Assembly: GCA_014529385.2 (NCBI GenBank)
Contig: CM043958.1
Location: forward strand, 142,966,734-143,030,733
DNA length: 64,000 nucleotides
Reading direction: 5' to 3'
DNA from: Adiantum capillus-veneris
Lineage: Eukaryota; Streptophyta; Polypodiopsida; Polypodiales; Pteridaceae
Within the stretch, counting starts at the first letter, position 1. Each line of letters begins with the position of its first letter. Under the pieces are notes generated by a model. The model saw only the letters and a program-made list of their open reading frames with translations. It was not told the DNA's origin and ran no database searches. Positions 32,810 to 44,381 of the stretch are shown one piece after another. Made by a program: the position numbers and the translations under genes.

Positions 32810-33038
32810 TGTTACCATATACATGTGGTAGTGATGTGTGTGAACACATTTAGGACCTTCGAGGCATTTTTGCCCTCACTAGGAGGTTTTTTTCCTCGTG
32901 CATTGTATATACGCCCATCATTCTAGGGTTATCTATCTTTCCATTGTACACTAAGTAAATATACTCTTTGTTGTGTACCTTGAGCTTCCTTCGTCTTCTC
33001 CCAGCTGTGTGTCTTTTCCTACAACCCTAATTACAACA
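32810..33038 (+). repeat. 3' LTR of copia C (family 1)
   Basis: TGTTACCATATACATGTGG...CTAATTACAACA, 229 bp with TG...CA ends. It matches the minus-strand LTRs at 24056 and 12544. Confidence 0.85.
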
Positions 33039-33299
33039 TGGACTTTTTCATTCTAGGGACCATGCTTTTGACTGCATTTTGAATACTCTTGGTAAAGATA
33101 TCCAAAGTGTTAGGGTTTGCAAGACCAACATCTTTATTTTTGGTTAGGCTTTGGAACAATGGGTCTTTGAACAAGTGTTCCCTTGTGATTAATAGCTTCT
33201 TAGTCCCTTTGGGAAAATGTATCTCCCCTTTGGCTGCTAAATTTAATGAACAAAGGCAGGTGATCTTACAGGCTTTCTGTAGTCACCACCTTTATTTTG
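33039..33299. other. unassigned sequence between copia C and the LINE fragment
   Basis: One 82-codon plus-strand frame (33089-33337) with no family resemblance that I can support. Confidence 0.4.
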
Positions 33300-34060
33300 A
33301 TGAGCGATGGAATCCAATTGGCATTGTGGGAACATAAGCATCTACCAAGCCGGGAGACCATGTGGACATATTACAGGATGGTGTACGTGAAGCTCGATAT
33401 GCTATTTGATGATCCAACCTCCCACAAGTCCATCGGAGCCCATTTCTCACAAAGGCTCAGCCATTTATTTTTTTCCGATCTAACCAGCAACTCTGTGTAT
33501 ATGAAGCCCGCCATGCTATTCCATGGTCCAACCTCCCACAATTCCTTCAGAGCCGATTTCTCGCAAAGGATTAGCCATTTAATTTTTTTTAATCCAACCA
33601 GCATGTTTTGTCCTTCATCTTCTCCATTATATTGAAGTCCCCATGCAAGAGCCACTCCCCTTCAATCTGGGTATCTTTGAGGTGCATTCACAACCTGGCT
33701 CTATCCTTAGCATTACACGTGTTATATATGTTAAATATGGTGAGTGACTAATCCGCTCATTTGACTCTCACTCCTAGGACTTTCCTAGTGGGATGATTCA
33801 TGATCACTTCTAGCTCTAGGTCCCTATCCACAAGAAAGAGGATGCAACTATACCCGTCCACTCCCTCTTTGTAGAACACCAACTTCTTTCCCAGAGCTTG
33901 ATTTCTTTTGTTACAAACATTTATGTGATGTTCTTGGATTTCCCAATAGTTAACTTCCTTAACTCTCCTAAATTCCTCCCAAAAGAGGGTACACTTTTTC
34001 TAGGTTTTTAGACCTTCCACGTTCCAAGATTGAATAGAATTGTCTTCCATCATTGGTATA
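33300..34060 (-). pseudogene. LINE (L1-type) apurinic endonuclease fragment
   Basis: Read on the minus strand from about 34050: NSIQSWNVEGLKT, the classic opening of the plant L1 ORF2 endonuclease, then a damaged middle with VFYKEGVDGYSCILFL (33880-33840) and NHPTRKVLGVRV. The catalytic LHGDFNIME motif is at 33650-33620. Downstream, KKIKWLILCEKSALKELWEV at about 33570 and a second copy, KNKWLSLCEKWAPMDLWEVG, at about 33460, show a partial internal duplication of roughly 113 bp. No reverse transcriptase is attached. Stops are frequent. Confidence 0.72.
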
Positions 34061-34588
34061 GGGGTACATATTGCTCCACCTCTAGGAATTATTCCTTAGT
34101 GTTCTCTTTCTAGACACCCTCCTCCATTTGTACATTCTTGTATGTGAGCTTGATAGTTTAGTTGTCATGAGATTCTCAGGGCTGGCATCCTACAACAACT
34201 TGAACAAGTTGTCATAGAGGATGGGGGTTTTAAGAGGGTTTGACGGGGCCACTTTCAGTAGCCCAGCTATAACGTGTGGGTTTTGTCTTAAATTTTGAGT
34301 GAAGGAGGGAAGAGGGTCAATTATCCCACATGTAATTGAGTCAAGCTGTAGAGCTACTTAAAGCTCACTTTCATGAATAAACAACACAGTTCAAGTTTGC
34401 ATTGGGTGCTTGTCTATGGTGAGCCTGTGCTAAGCTAAGTCAATACTCAAGATTGTGTTAATGAGTCCAAGATAATCTATATTGGAACCTAATTCACTTG
34501 AGTGATAATCTTGCTTACACACACTCACACACTTGTACTATGTTTCTCTTTCATGCACCCTAGCTAGCACAATCACATTCCTATCAAG

Positions 34589-34605
34589 TGGTATTAGAGC
34601 TATGG
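34589..34605 (+). promoter_or_regulatory. primer-binding site of a copia element
   Basis: TGGTATTAGAGCTATGG follows CCTATCAAG. It matches the initiator-Met tRNA primer site with one change. The LTR to its left should end in CTATCA near 34586, but its start was not located. The gag relic at 36912 lies downstream in the same orientation. Confidence 0.65.
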
Positions 34606-35053
34606 TGTGTTAGCTAGGATCATTGCTATGCATTTGTATTAGTTTGATTAGTATCTCTCAATCTCACTAAATCCTTTGTTTAGAATGCCTAATAAAGATT
34701 AGTGCTTCTCTAGTTAATGTGAGCATGTTCTTGGGTTCTTCCCATTGAGCCACTACTCTCTTGGCTAGTAGAGGGATTGATACTTCAATAGTGATTGTCA
34801 TTAGGTTCTTATTGCATTGCATTTAGTACAATTTTGGATCATGTTTTTTTAGCTTTCATCTTTTTGTATCAACAATAATTTTGATTCTCCTTGCCCAGAT
34901 CTCTGCAATTAGTTATGTGTGGAGAAAGGACTAGTTGATAACCTTCCATTGAGCCCAAGATTGTTGCATTCTGATTGTTCTATGTCATGATCCAAGCTTA
35001 GTTTTTTCACTCTCATTCTCTGGAATTTCTGCAGAACAGCGCCTCAAAGGCAC

Positions 35054-35055
<2 letters not shown>

Positions 35056-35133
<78 letters not shown>

Positions 35134-35167
35134 GGGGGGGTGGTGGGGGGGGAGGGGGGGGGAGGGA
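35056..35167 (+). repeat. (GT)n microsatellite followed by a G-rich tract
   Basis: About 77 bp of GT repeats (35056-35132), then 35 bp almost entirely G (35133-35167). Confidence 0.95.
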
Positions 35168-35335
35168 GCATTCAATGAAAATACCCTTTGTGGGGTGGCA
35201 ACTCCTTTTTTAGTTTTTCAGAGGTGGGGTCAGTGGGACCATTGCCTAAACAAGGAAAAAATATTGACTTTGCAAGGTGTGGGACGGTGGGTGGTGCTAT
35301 CCGAAGCTCAAAATAGGCGCTCAAGCAGTTTAAAG

Positions 35336-35810
35336 TCCCCCATTAGGAAGAGAATGGGGTCTAGGAGGGCCTCCTTATTTTCCATGAGATTATGGAGGTG
35401 ATTAACATTTTGACAAATAGATGCATGCCATGTGTGCAAGAATGGTGGGTGTGAGAGAGAGGTGTAAGAGTGGTCAAAAGATGCACTTTTCCCCCCAAAA
35501 AGGGGGCTGGACAACTTTATGGTTTTTTGCCTTCCATAACTCCTACATATGATCTCCGATTTGAGTGGAGATTATAGATCTATAATCTACACATGGAGCT
35601 CTTTCCATGGATATGTTACATGATATGGTTTTACCGGCTAGATTTTAAAATTCATTTTGGGGGGAAATTTGAATCCAAATAAACTAGCCGTTTTGCCTAT
35701 TTGAATTCAAAAGTTGTCCTTGATTGCTTTCTTAATACTAGAGGTTTGACTCTCTTAAACTGCCAAATAAAGAGGCCCTCCTAGACCTCATTCTCTTCCT
35801 AATGCCATCG
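35336..35810. repeat. inverted repeat with about 380 bp between arms
   Basis: The left arm at 35336-35381 contains CATTAGGAAGAGAATGGGGT and CTAGGAGGGCCTCCTTATT. The right arm at 35764-35806 is its reverse complement with two or three mismatches. The spacer holds no gene. Confidence 0.85.
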
Positions 35811-36329
35811 TGTCCGTGAATGAACTACAACCATCGATCGACCGCCTGCGTGAGTGAAACCTACCCAACGGACGTGCTTGCCTGCTCGTGCCTGCCCCCA
35901 CCTACTCAAGGTGCTCGCTGGCCCACAAAAGACCCCCTTCCCGCACCCTGCCAATTTGAGACCCCAAGCACCCCAAGAAGCCAAGATCCACACAAAAGAG
36001 TGCTCCCACCACAAGGTATTAGCTCCATAGAAGGCACCCCGAACCGGCTTATCGATGGCCTATCATACCTGCAAGGAGAGCAAGCATTGAACCCTTCTAC
36101 TCCCACCGAGTCTTAGCAAAGCCAGGTTTTTTCAAGTCCACTCAAAGGCAAATCATTGAGCCCTAAAAAACAAAGCAATATTCAAGCCTTCCACAAAATT
36201 TCATCGAGCTTCAATAGAGCTTCTCCAAGCACAAATTTCAAAACAAAAAAAACTCAAAGAATATTGTGAAGAGGGGATTCACCCCAGTGAAGAGGAGCTT
36301 CACAACGTTCAAAAGAATTTTCTTACTCT

Positions 36330-36333
<4 letters not shown>

Positions 36334-36408
<75 letters not shown>
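36334..36408 (+). repeat. (TC)n microsatellite
   Basis: About 75 bp of uninterrupted TC repeats. Confidence 0.95.
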
Positions 36409-36411
<3 letters not shown>

Positions 36412-36911
36412 ATTAAATTTTTTTAATGCAACCCAAGCACAATAACTTCTGTAGTCAGATGATCTTTTAATCATGCTTGTGTAAAGAGGTAGACATTGGC
36501 TGGGAGAGTCTCCTAAGCTAAGACCCCTCTATTAGCACAATGGGGGAAAAGGGAATAGAAAAGTACAAAGGGAAGGAATTTCACACCTAGCAAACAAAGT
36601 TAAGGGTTTACCTAGTGAAAATATGTTTAAGGTCTGTCATCATCACTTCCTTAGAGCAACAAGCCTAACCCGATGGAGTGCGCACTAGGGAATATAAACT
36701 CATAGCAAGTGCACAAAATTTGTCCAAAGACGAACAAGCATTAGGAATTTTCATGACTTCCTTGCATGCAAACTATGTGCATTTCATAGACGAGCATTTC
36801 ATAGACGAATGCAAGCATTCACATGAAGCTTGACATGTTCTAGAGATAAATTTTGGAGCTAGAGCCAAAAGAAGTAAAGTTAGTCTCAAAAGAAAACTTT
36901 AGAATGTCAAT

Positions 36912-37397
36912 ATGAATGAAGGGGAGGACATTGATAGCCTAGTAAACAGGCTTAAGAGCATTATCACGCAGCTCACTTACATCCAGTGCAAAGTACCAAA
37001 AGATGACAAAGTGGTCGTACTATTAAGTGCACTTACACCTTCTTATGACCACTTAGTCACAATTCTTCAAGAAAAAAAACCGGCTCTACCTTTCCAAGAT
37101 ATCATCAACTCAATCCAAGCAGTAGAAAGAAAGCAAAAAGATTCATTAACATCATCAAGAGGGGCTTTTGTCACGACATCCTCAAGGGGAAGATATTCAC
37201 TATTGACATCATCAACTGGAAGAAAGTATTATGAATGTGGAAGAATGGGACACGTAGTGAAAGATTGTTACACAAACAAACCTTGCAACAATTCCGGTAA
37301 AAAGGGACACCCTCCTTCTCGATGCTACTCAAATGGAGGCAGTAGCAGTGAACACATATTTAAGAATTTTGGGAATTATTCAAGTCCCATTTTTTAA
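36912..37397 (+). pseudogene. copia gag C-terminal part with two defective zinc knuckles
   Basis: The 161-residue frame opens MNEGEDIDSLVNRLKSIITQ and continues VVLLSALTPSYDHLVTILQE, the UBN2/Gag helical region of copia elements. Two CCHC-like knuckles follow: the first reads YYECGRMGHVVKDC, where the first Cys is Tyr, and the second reads CNNSGKKGHPPSRC, where the second Cys is Ser. Both therefore lack one zinc ligand. The N-terminal part of Gag is not in frame upstream, and no protease or pol follows before 40.6 kb. Confidence 0.82.
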
Positions 37398-39105
37398 ATG
37401 AGACTTAAAACTCAATTATTTTTTGTTATATTTGACCTCTTGGTTATTTGTGGGGACCCTTTTTGTCATATGAAAATGAGGCACTAGCACATAAAAATGG
37501 GACTCAAAATTAAGTTCAAGCTTTACTTGTTTTGGTTGTGTGGGATATTAATAATAGAATTGAAGTTAAGTTTGCGCCTCACATGCCTTGCCTAAACTAA
37601 CAAGTGGATATACTCAAACGTAGTTCAAAGCACTAGCACAAGGATGTGAGGCTCAAACATAAGTTCAAGCCTCACTTCTTGTTGCATTGGAGGATACTAA
37701 GATGAGGATTGAACTTAAGTGCAATCTTCACATGCCTCACCTAAACTATCATGTGCGCATGAGGCTCAAACATAGCTCAAAGCTATTATATGTGACTAGA
37801 GGTTGGTTTCTAGTTAACATATTTTCATAGCCTCAATACATATCTAGATTGCTTTGTGTATATTCAATGATAAAATTGAAAATATGACTTTAACATTGTT
37901 GATATGGAAGAGCGATGCTTTAAGGAACAACACTTCCATAAAAAATTGCACCACTCAAAACAATATATTGTTTGCAAATTCAAGACATTTTAATCGAAAT
38001 AACCATCAAAGACTACAATATTAAGAAACTCCAATAACAAATGAGAAACACAACCGGACTTGTTTACAAGCCAGTTAAGGGGATCTCAAATGAGAATGGT
38101 ATTTAGAAACACCAAGATAACAAATGAACAAAAAGATATTAACAAGTAGCCTTAGTTATGTAGGCAACTCATAATCAAGGGGCTAACCCAATACATATGT
38201 AGCCCTAGTGTGAAATTATTTCTATTTTTTGGCTTTCTTGAATTGTCAATTTCAAATAATGTGTTTCGTATTCTAACATCACCTTGATTTCCTAGACAAA
38301 AACTTGATTCTAGCATGTTTCACATATTGTGATTCCAAAAAGTCTCCTCCAAATGCTAGTGTTTAGTGCTCCTCAAAACATAAATTGAATCCCTTCAAAG
38401 AGAGGTATCAAAAATTTGGAGGAGACATGAAAAATGTAACTTCAAATAGTATCAAATATCAAACTTTTCAACACATAGAAAACATTTTTTAACTTCACCA
38501 TATCGTCATATACCAAAGTTGTCAACCCACAGACCAAGATGAAGCAAAAATTACCAAGTAATTTGGAGCTAGATTCAGGAGTCTCTAGGTAAGAATGATC
38601 ACTTAAATATTAGAATGGTGAGGTAGAGCTTTTGATAATGGTTCCTATCTAGAAAGAGTCTTGCTAGAGCACTCATGAGGATTGAAATTGAGTCTCCAAT
38701 TCATGAGGCCCAAACTAATGAGCTAGAGACTTATGAAGATTGCTATCAATTAGAAAGAGTTTTGCTAGAGTCTCTAACTCATGAGTCTTGAACTTATGTT
38801 CAATCCTCAATGAAATATAATAGACTTTTGCGTATGATTTGAAGCTAGAAAGATTGCTACCAGAGTTCTCATGAGGCTTGAATCTATGGGTCATGAGGCT
38901 CAAGTGTCAAGATCCTACTAGAGTGCTCATGAGCCTTAATGATGTGCTCATTTGTACTCTCTCTCTATCTCCTACTACTCACTCTCTATGTCTCTATCTT
39001 GGATTGAAGGTGAAGTGGGGAAAACTGATTGTAGGCCATTTTGGAACACTATGTATGTAGCAGATAATGGCCAATTGGGAGGGCCTCTGCCCTTGCATGT
39101 TCCCA

Positions 39106-39173
<68 letters not shown>

Positions 39174-39414
39174 CAAAGCTTAAGTTGTACACCAATGAGC
39201 TATGGGTTTAGCAGCTCTAAACCCAAATATCACCTTATAAATACCATATATTTCATGGTAACAGTGATCATTTGTACTCGATATTATATTGATCTCACAC
39301 GTGTGTCGTCTTGAAAATTTTTCTCAGCTTTTTCACCTTCAAATTTATAAGAAAGGTGGATTTAAAGTTATCGCGGTGGGATTACACTAAACCTATGGCA
39401 AGAGCAGGGGGGGG

Positions 39415-39457
<43 letters not shown>

Positions 39458-40492
39458 TTTCTTGATCTGCTTTTATGAAATTTGTCAAGAGCAAGGGGTT
39501 TGAGGGTAAAAGGGATGCCGTTTTACTAGTACCCATAATATTCCCATTTTCTCAAGATTATGAGGTACCCTTGGTGAGCAACCAATCAAAATTCAAGCTG
39601 AAAATACCCTTTTCCTAGTTTCTAGCATCACGTTCTACGTTTACATAACTCTAGGGATATGAAAGGTGTCCTCTCTCCATATTTCCACCTGCAGGGTCAC
39701 CTTTTGTAAAAATAGTAACATTCTCTTTTGGTGTGTGATCACAATAATAAATATTTTACTTTCTCAAACCATTACTTCTTTAGTGGTGTAGGGGACTCGG
39801 CTCTTAAAAGGTCAAGCTTGGAATCACACTGAATGAAGCCCAAGTTAAACGTGCTAAAGACAAGCATGTTGAATGTTGAAGAAGAGAATCGTGCTAGCAC
39901 TGGCTTGTGGGCAGCACATTACCCTCATCGGATCGTCCCCTAGCTCCAACACTGAAAGCGATGACTCTCAAACGTAGGCTAAGGGCTGTGAAATTATGAA
40001 GACCTTATAACTTTCCTCTCCACCACTAGGCCCATGCCAGCCAACTAAGCTCAAGCGCTCCTCAATCAACATAGCCCAGACAACCTCAGCCACCTATGCT
40101 CACCCGATTGGCACTACACCATCACCGCTCAACAAGGGACAACCTTGCCAAGGGGATTTTAACCTAGAGGCTAAGGTGGATGTGTGGTTGTGTAAGGATA
40201 CCCCGCAACACCTTTCTTTACCTCAAAAAAAGCAAAAGTTTTTGATGTCACATGAAAACTTATAAAATTAGTATTTGCCTCTCTTGATCACTTATCGGGA
40301 GTTCCCTTCTATAGTATATATAATTGAACTTAAAATTTTCAAGGAAGGAGAGGGCATCCATGTGTCACTTTCTCCTTCATTTCAAGAACCTTAAGAACTA
40401 GTAAACTGGCTACGCCTTTGGCGGCGGCATGGCCTCTATTACCCTCAAGCTCTTTGCTCTTGGTAAATTACATAAAAACAGATGAAGCAAAT

Positions 40493-40493
<1 letters not shown>
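37398..40493. other. no gene; low-complexity repeats
   Basis: 37480-37790 has several imperfect copies of AAGTTCAAGCCTCAC and AGGCTCAAACATA. 38630-38960 has imperfect copies of GCTAGAGCACTCATGAG. (CT)n at 39109-39171 and a poly-G/(GA)n pair at 39407-39454. No protein family was recognised. Confidence 0.55.

Positions 40494-40494
<1 letters not shown>

Positions 40495-40572
<78 letters not shown>
40495..40572 (+). repeat. (CT)n microsatellite
   Basis: About 78 bp of CT repeats, 55 bp outside the left LTR of element N1. Confidence 0.95.
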
Positions 40573-40573
<1 letters not shown>

Positions 40574-40626
40574 GTGTTGAAGTCTACACCGTCGAAGGAG
40601 TCGAAATCTGGTATGGCCCCCCTCTT

Positions 40627-41620
40627 TGTTAACTGAGTCAACATCAGTTAACAGAAGCTGCTAAAGACTGAAGACGTACGAATGCACATCGAAGATCAAA
40701 GTGAAGAAGCAATAAAGATTGGAGTGACACATTTTTCACATTTTCCCAAATTGGTCACGTATTGTAAACTCCTGATTTATTTCAAGCCATTGTAATATTT
40801 TAATGTGTTACGGGCTCAATGGGAGTTCCAAGTTGTAAAGAACAGGTAAGACTGTACCTAGGTTGCAGATACAATAAGTGTGGAGTCTCAAAGGTCTTGG
40901 GCGCCGAACATTACACATTTTAGACCTTGGCGTAGGTATAAAAACCAACTTTGTAAATATTTTATTAAGTTTTTTGAAAAGAAATACACAGCGTGAGCTA
41001 ACGGCGCTCACTTCTCTCCTTCTCACGCTTCCTACTCCCTCTCCGGTTGTCACATTGTGAATGTGTTTGTTGCATTGCAACCGCAGGTAAGAGCTCTACG
41101 CATTGACGTAAGCCATTCACAATATTTTGTAGCTTTTGGCGTCACCGACCCGCGGCCTAATTTCATCATAACTAGGAATTTACATGTTCAAATAAAAAAC
41201 TAAGCATAAGCGGGGTATTGGGGCATCATTGCTAAGCATTTAGATGCATTCTAGGTCGAAAACGACTAGGTCAAAAATCCACCGCTGTTAATAATCGCGA
41301 TTTTGGAACTTGAGCTAAAGTGGGGTTTGAGGCCATAGGCATGTGTGCTTAGGTCTTGTAAACTTGTCCTAGAAGTTTCGTTACGTTTGGATGTCATTTG
41401 ATGCTGTAACGGATGTGATTTGCTTGTCGATGAGCGATTGGCTTTTGGTGATTTCAGTCACTTGAGTGTAGCTTGAGCTAGATGCAAGTTGTTAGTTGTT
41501 TTCCGAGAGATTGACAACCTCTTGTAGCCTCTATGCACTAGTCGAGTCAGCTTCGTCCCATAGTTTTACAAATTAATCGTGGTTCTCGCTAATACTGCAG
41601 TAAGATAGGATGGTGAGATT
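40627..41620 (+). repeat. left LTR of N1
   Basis: Begins TGTTAACTGAGTCAACA, carries a TATAAAAA box at about 40938 and a CT-rich stretch beyond it, and follows the right copy to GGATGGTGAGATTA. Confidence 0.85.
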
Positions 41621-41803
41621 AGCTTTGTATGGTACGCATAATTCACATGCACGCTATGTGGACCAAAAAGGATAGCAGTACAAAAAGGATCACCAGTGTT
41701 TGAACGTCCCACATACCAGCTCATAGAAGTGCGTCCAGTGATAGATCAGAAAGGATGGTTCATTTCATAGGAAAGAATCTATTATAGCCCATCCTCTCTA
41801 GAG

Positions 41804-42187
41804 ATGAAGGATATTACCCGAGTGAACTTAGAAATTTGTTTAGAGTCAAACTCTCCTCCATCAAAAATCAAGCTTCGATGTTGTGACCAAAAGAGCATAT
41901 ACTTTGACCAAAATAGTCGTAGATATAGATGGGAGTCTAGCATCTATGATGGATTGGGTCCTGAAACCACAAAAGCTCATATCATAGGAGACCCATGGGA
42001 TAGACAATATCACGACAAAGATAATGCTATCTACAGCTTAACTTGGGGAATAATTTGTCATGTTTCAAGAAAACTATGCAAATGGTTTATAGATGCCAAA
42101 CATCAACAGTGCTACACAAATTGTACCTTCACAATCCCAAAAGGTGAGACTCAACCAGAGCCAAACAGTTTTGAGCTCTCACAATGA
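41804..42187 (+). CDS. N1 first open frame, unknown
   Basis: A 127-codon frame beginning MKDITRVNLEICLESN, with five Cys and several Trp residues, ending in a TGA. It resembles no domain I recognise. By position, first after the 5' LTR and leader, it may be the remnant of a Gag-like protein. Frames further right are in a different register. Confidence 0.4.
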   Translation: MKDITRVNLEICLESNSPPSKIKLRCCDQKSIYFDQNSRRYRWESSIYDGLGPETTKAHIIGDPWDRQYHDKDNAIYSLTWGIICHVSRKLCKWFIDAKHQQCYTNCTFTIPKGETQPEPNSFELSQ

Positions 42188-42209
42188 AGCAGGCTATAGT
42201 GATCACCCT

Positions 42210-43921
42210 AGGAAGGGGGAGTTGCAACTTTATCAAGCTCAACTATAGTACAAGAAAATGCTACACCAGTTAGAGGCCCAAGAAATTCTAGCCAGCAGAC
42301 CCCTTCAAAGCAAAAACCATTGGAAGATCATATGGTTGTTGGAAGTTTCCAATTGACCAAGGTTCCATCAGAATCTGCAGAAAAATTCTTCTATGAAGAT
42401 CATCAGGGACAAAAGTTTCAGTTGATCTCCACAAGTCAGAGTCAAAAACCGACAAATCCCATAGTGTTCAAGCAATTGCATGAGACCAAGCTCGCATAAG
42501 CATATTGAGATGCAAATGGCAATGATTATCAACAACTTCATGACCTTGTACAAGCCCCTATGGATGTTAAATATGAAGTCAAGGACTATCTGAAGATGAT
42601 GCAAAGCCTCAAGCTACTAGAACAGGTGATAAAAAAAACAAAATCAATGAAAGCTAAAGTACAAAAGGCCACACAAAGGTCACCACCAAAATCTCCTCCA
42701 AAGAGACAGATTCTTCCAGAAAGCACAGTGGATCTTCTAAGATCAAAAGTTACTCAAATGCAGGAACACAATGCTCAATAGTTGCAAGAAAAAGGTGCAG
42801 TATTACAACAAAAAAATCCAACATCCACGAAAGCAGGTGGTCAAAGCAAAGAAAATGCAGATAAAGTTCAACCAAGTTCAATCAAGTGCAACATTGTTGG
42901 TGAAAACGAAGAAAAACTCTCAAGCGAAGTAAAGCTAGATTTTCAGTTAGACAAGAACCTCATGTCCTTTTGCACTTGGCAAAAATGTGGTCAACCACAA
43001 CTAGAAAATGCTCCTGAATTTGTGAGCATATCATAAGACAAACGAGCAGAATGTTGGGGAATCATCTCCAACACCATTGAAGTAAGTTCACAGATCATCA
43101 AAGCTCAATTCCATGTGATCACATCAAAGGATATTCCATAAGACATCATAATGGGAATGCCAATGGCCCAGAAGATGTTAGAGATACAGAATTCAATGAA
43201 GATTCGGTCTTCAAAGGCAACAAAGCATGAAGACCAAGATTGGTTACCCACGGGCAATAGCACAAAGTCCTCAACCACATTAAAAATAGAGACCGATGCC
43301 AAAGCAAAGCTTATTGAAGATGATTCATCTCCATCAATTAGAACTTCAGAAGAGTTTAGAGAAAATCAGGCAATAGCAAGTGCAAATCAAACAGAGCTAA
43401 GAGCATCTATGATATCTATGGAGCACAAAATGCCACCAAAGCTAGAAGGAATGAAGATCAAAATTGCAGACAAAGGTAAATCTAAAGTGGAACTTCCACC
43501 GATTAGCAAAGAAGATGTGAAAGCATATGCCTCTACATCAAAGAACCCTCATGGATCAGCTTCTTCAAGAAAGTCAAGCTTTCAAAACTTCAAATCAATT
43601 GCTGACCCAACTAAAACCTCTAAGGAGACACCAAGAAAAGCAAAGATATATCAGCCAAAGTACTCAAGAAAGCAAAGGAAAATCAAGCAAGTGTTTGTTC
43701 CGAGAAATTTAGTCAAAGTCAATGATCCGGTTTGGATTAAGGACGAGAAATCAACACAAAAAGACAAACACATGGGATGGATAGCATCACAATGGAGCTT
43801 AAAAGAAGAGGAGTACTATGGAGGTAACAGACAGATATGGGTGCCAAAACCACAGGTTAGAGCATATGAAGTGACTTCAAATCCCTCCCAAGAAAGAAGG
43901 CCCACAAGGTATCAACCTTGA
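42210..43921 (+). pseudogene. N1 main frame: protease-tail-like segment and W-P-K tail
   Basis: From about 42210 one reading frame runs to 43921 with few interruptions: stops near 42497 and 42506, TAG at 42779, TAA at 43034 and TAA at 43138. The region 43090-43190 reads QIIKAQFHVITSKDIP then DIIMGMPMAQKM, like the end of a retropepsin (the usual I-(I/L)-G-x-x near the flap end). The active-site D-(S/T)-G is not visible. Lys/Ser-rich sequence follows, then RNLVKVNDPVWIKDEK, MGWIASQWSLKEEEYYGG and NRQIWVPKPQ (43690-43860). The function of this tail is unknown. Confidence 0.55.
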
Positions 43922-43973
43922 CAATATCCTAGGATACCTAAGAAGAAGGTATACAACAGAACAACATTGAACG

Positions 43974-44381
43974 ATGCTAGTCTACCACAGCTCACAAAAG
44001 GATACAGAACAAAGATGGATCTCAAAGAATGTTCTTCTTGGACAAGTATTCTACATAGGGTATACAAAGATTTGGCTACCAGTCAACCACAAGCCAACTG
44101 CAACTACACCAGACTTGCATGAAGATCTCAACATCTCAGCAGGACCTAAAGCTCAACAAAGTCAACAAAGGAGTTACAAAGGTCATCAAGAGGTTTGGAT
44201 TCCTAAGTCTTCCAATGCTCTTAGTCAAAAGCCAGATGCCAAAAGTGAACAAATGCCTCCAAAAACATCAAAGACTTCTATCAACATGCCTAATTGGAGA
44301 ATCAAACAACCAATGGAGTATTCACAGTCAAAGAAGGACAACCCAACCAACGCAAATACAGATTCGAAGATGATAAAATAG
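43974..44381 (+). pseudogene. N1 tail frame with W-(I/L)-P motifs
   Basis: A 135-codon frame shifted from the previous one. It contains YIGYTKIWLPVNHKP and SYKGHQEVWIPKSS, two more members of the motif seen at 43840, then a Lys/Pro/Ser/Asn-rich end. It is probably the frameshifted continuation of the upstream frame. Confidence 0.5.

Larger units (their letters stand above)
30431..33038 (+). mobile_element. Ty1/copia element C, 5'-truncated
   Basis: It starts abruptly in the integrase core, directly against the outer edge of the LTR at 30153-30430, and runs through reverse transcriptase and RNase H to a polypurine tract (CCATGGGGGGATT, 32797-32809) and a family 1 LTR (32810-33038). No 5' LTR, gag or protease remains. 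Confidence 0.85.

Noticed and set aside
41516-41529. AACCTCTTGTAG resembling the CACTA terminus
   Set aside because: It occurs inside both N1 LTRs (also near 46370) and continues CC rather than TG, so it is LTR sequence and not a transposon end.
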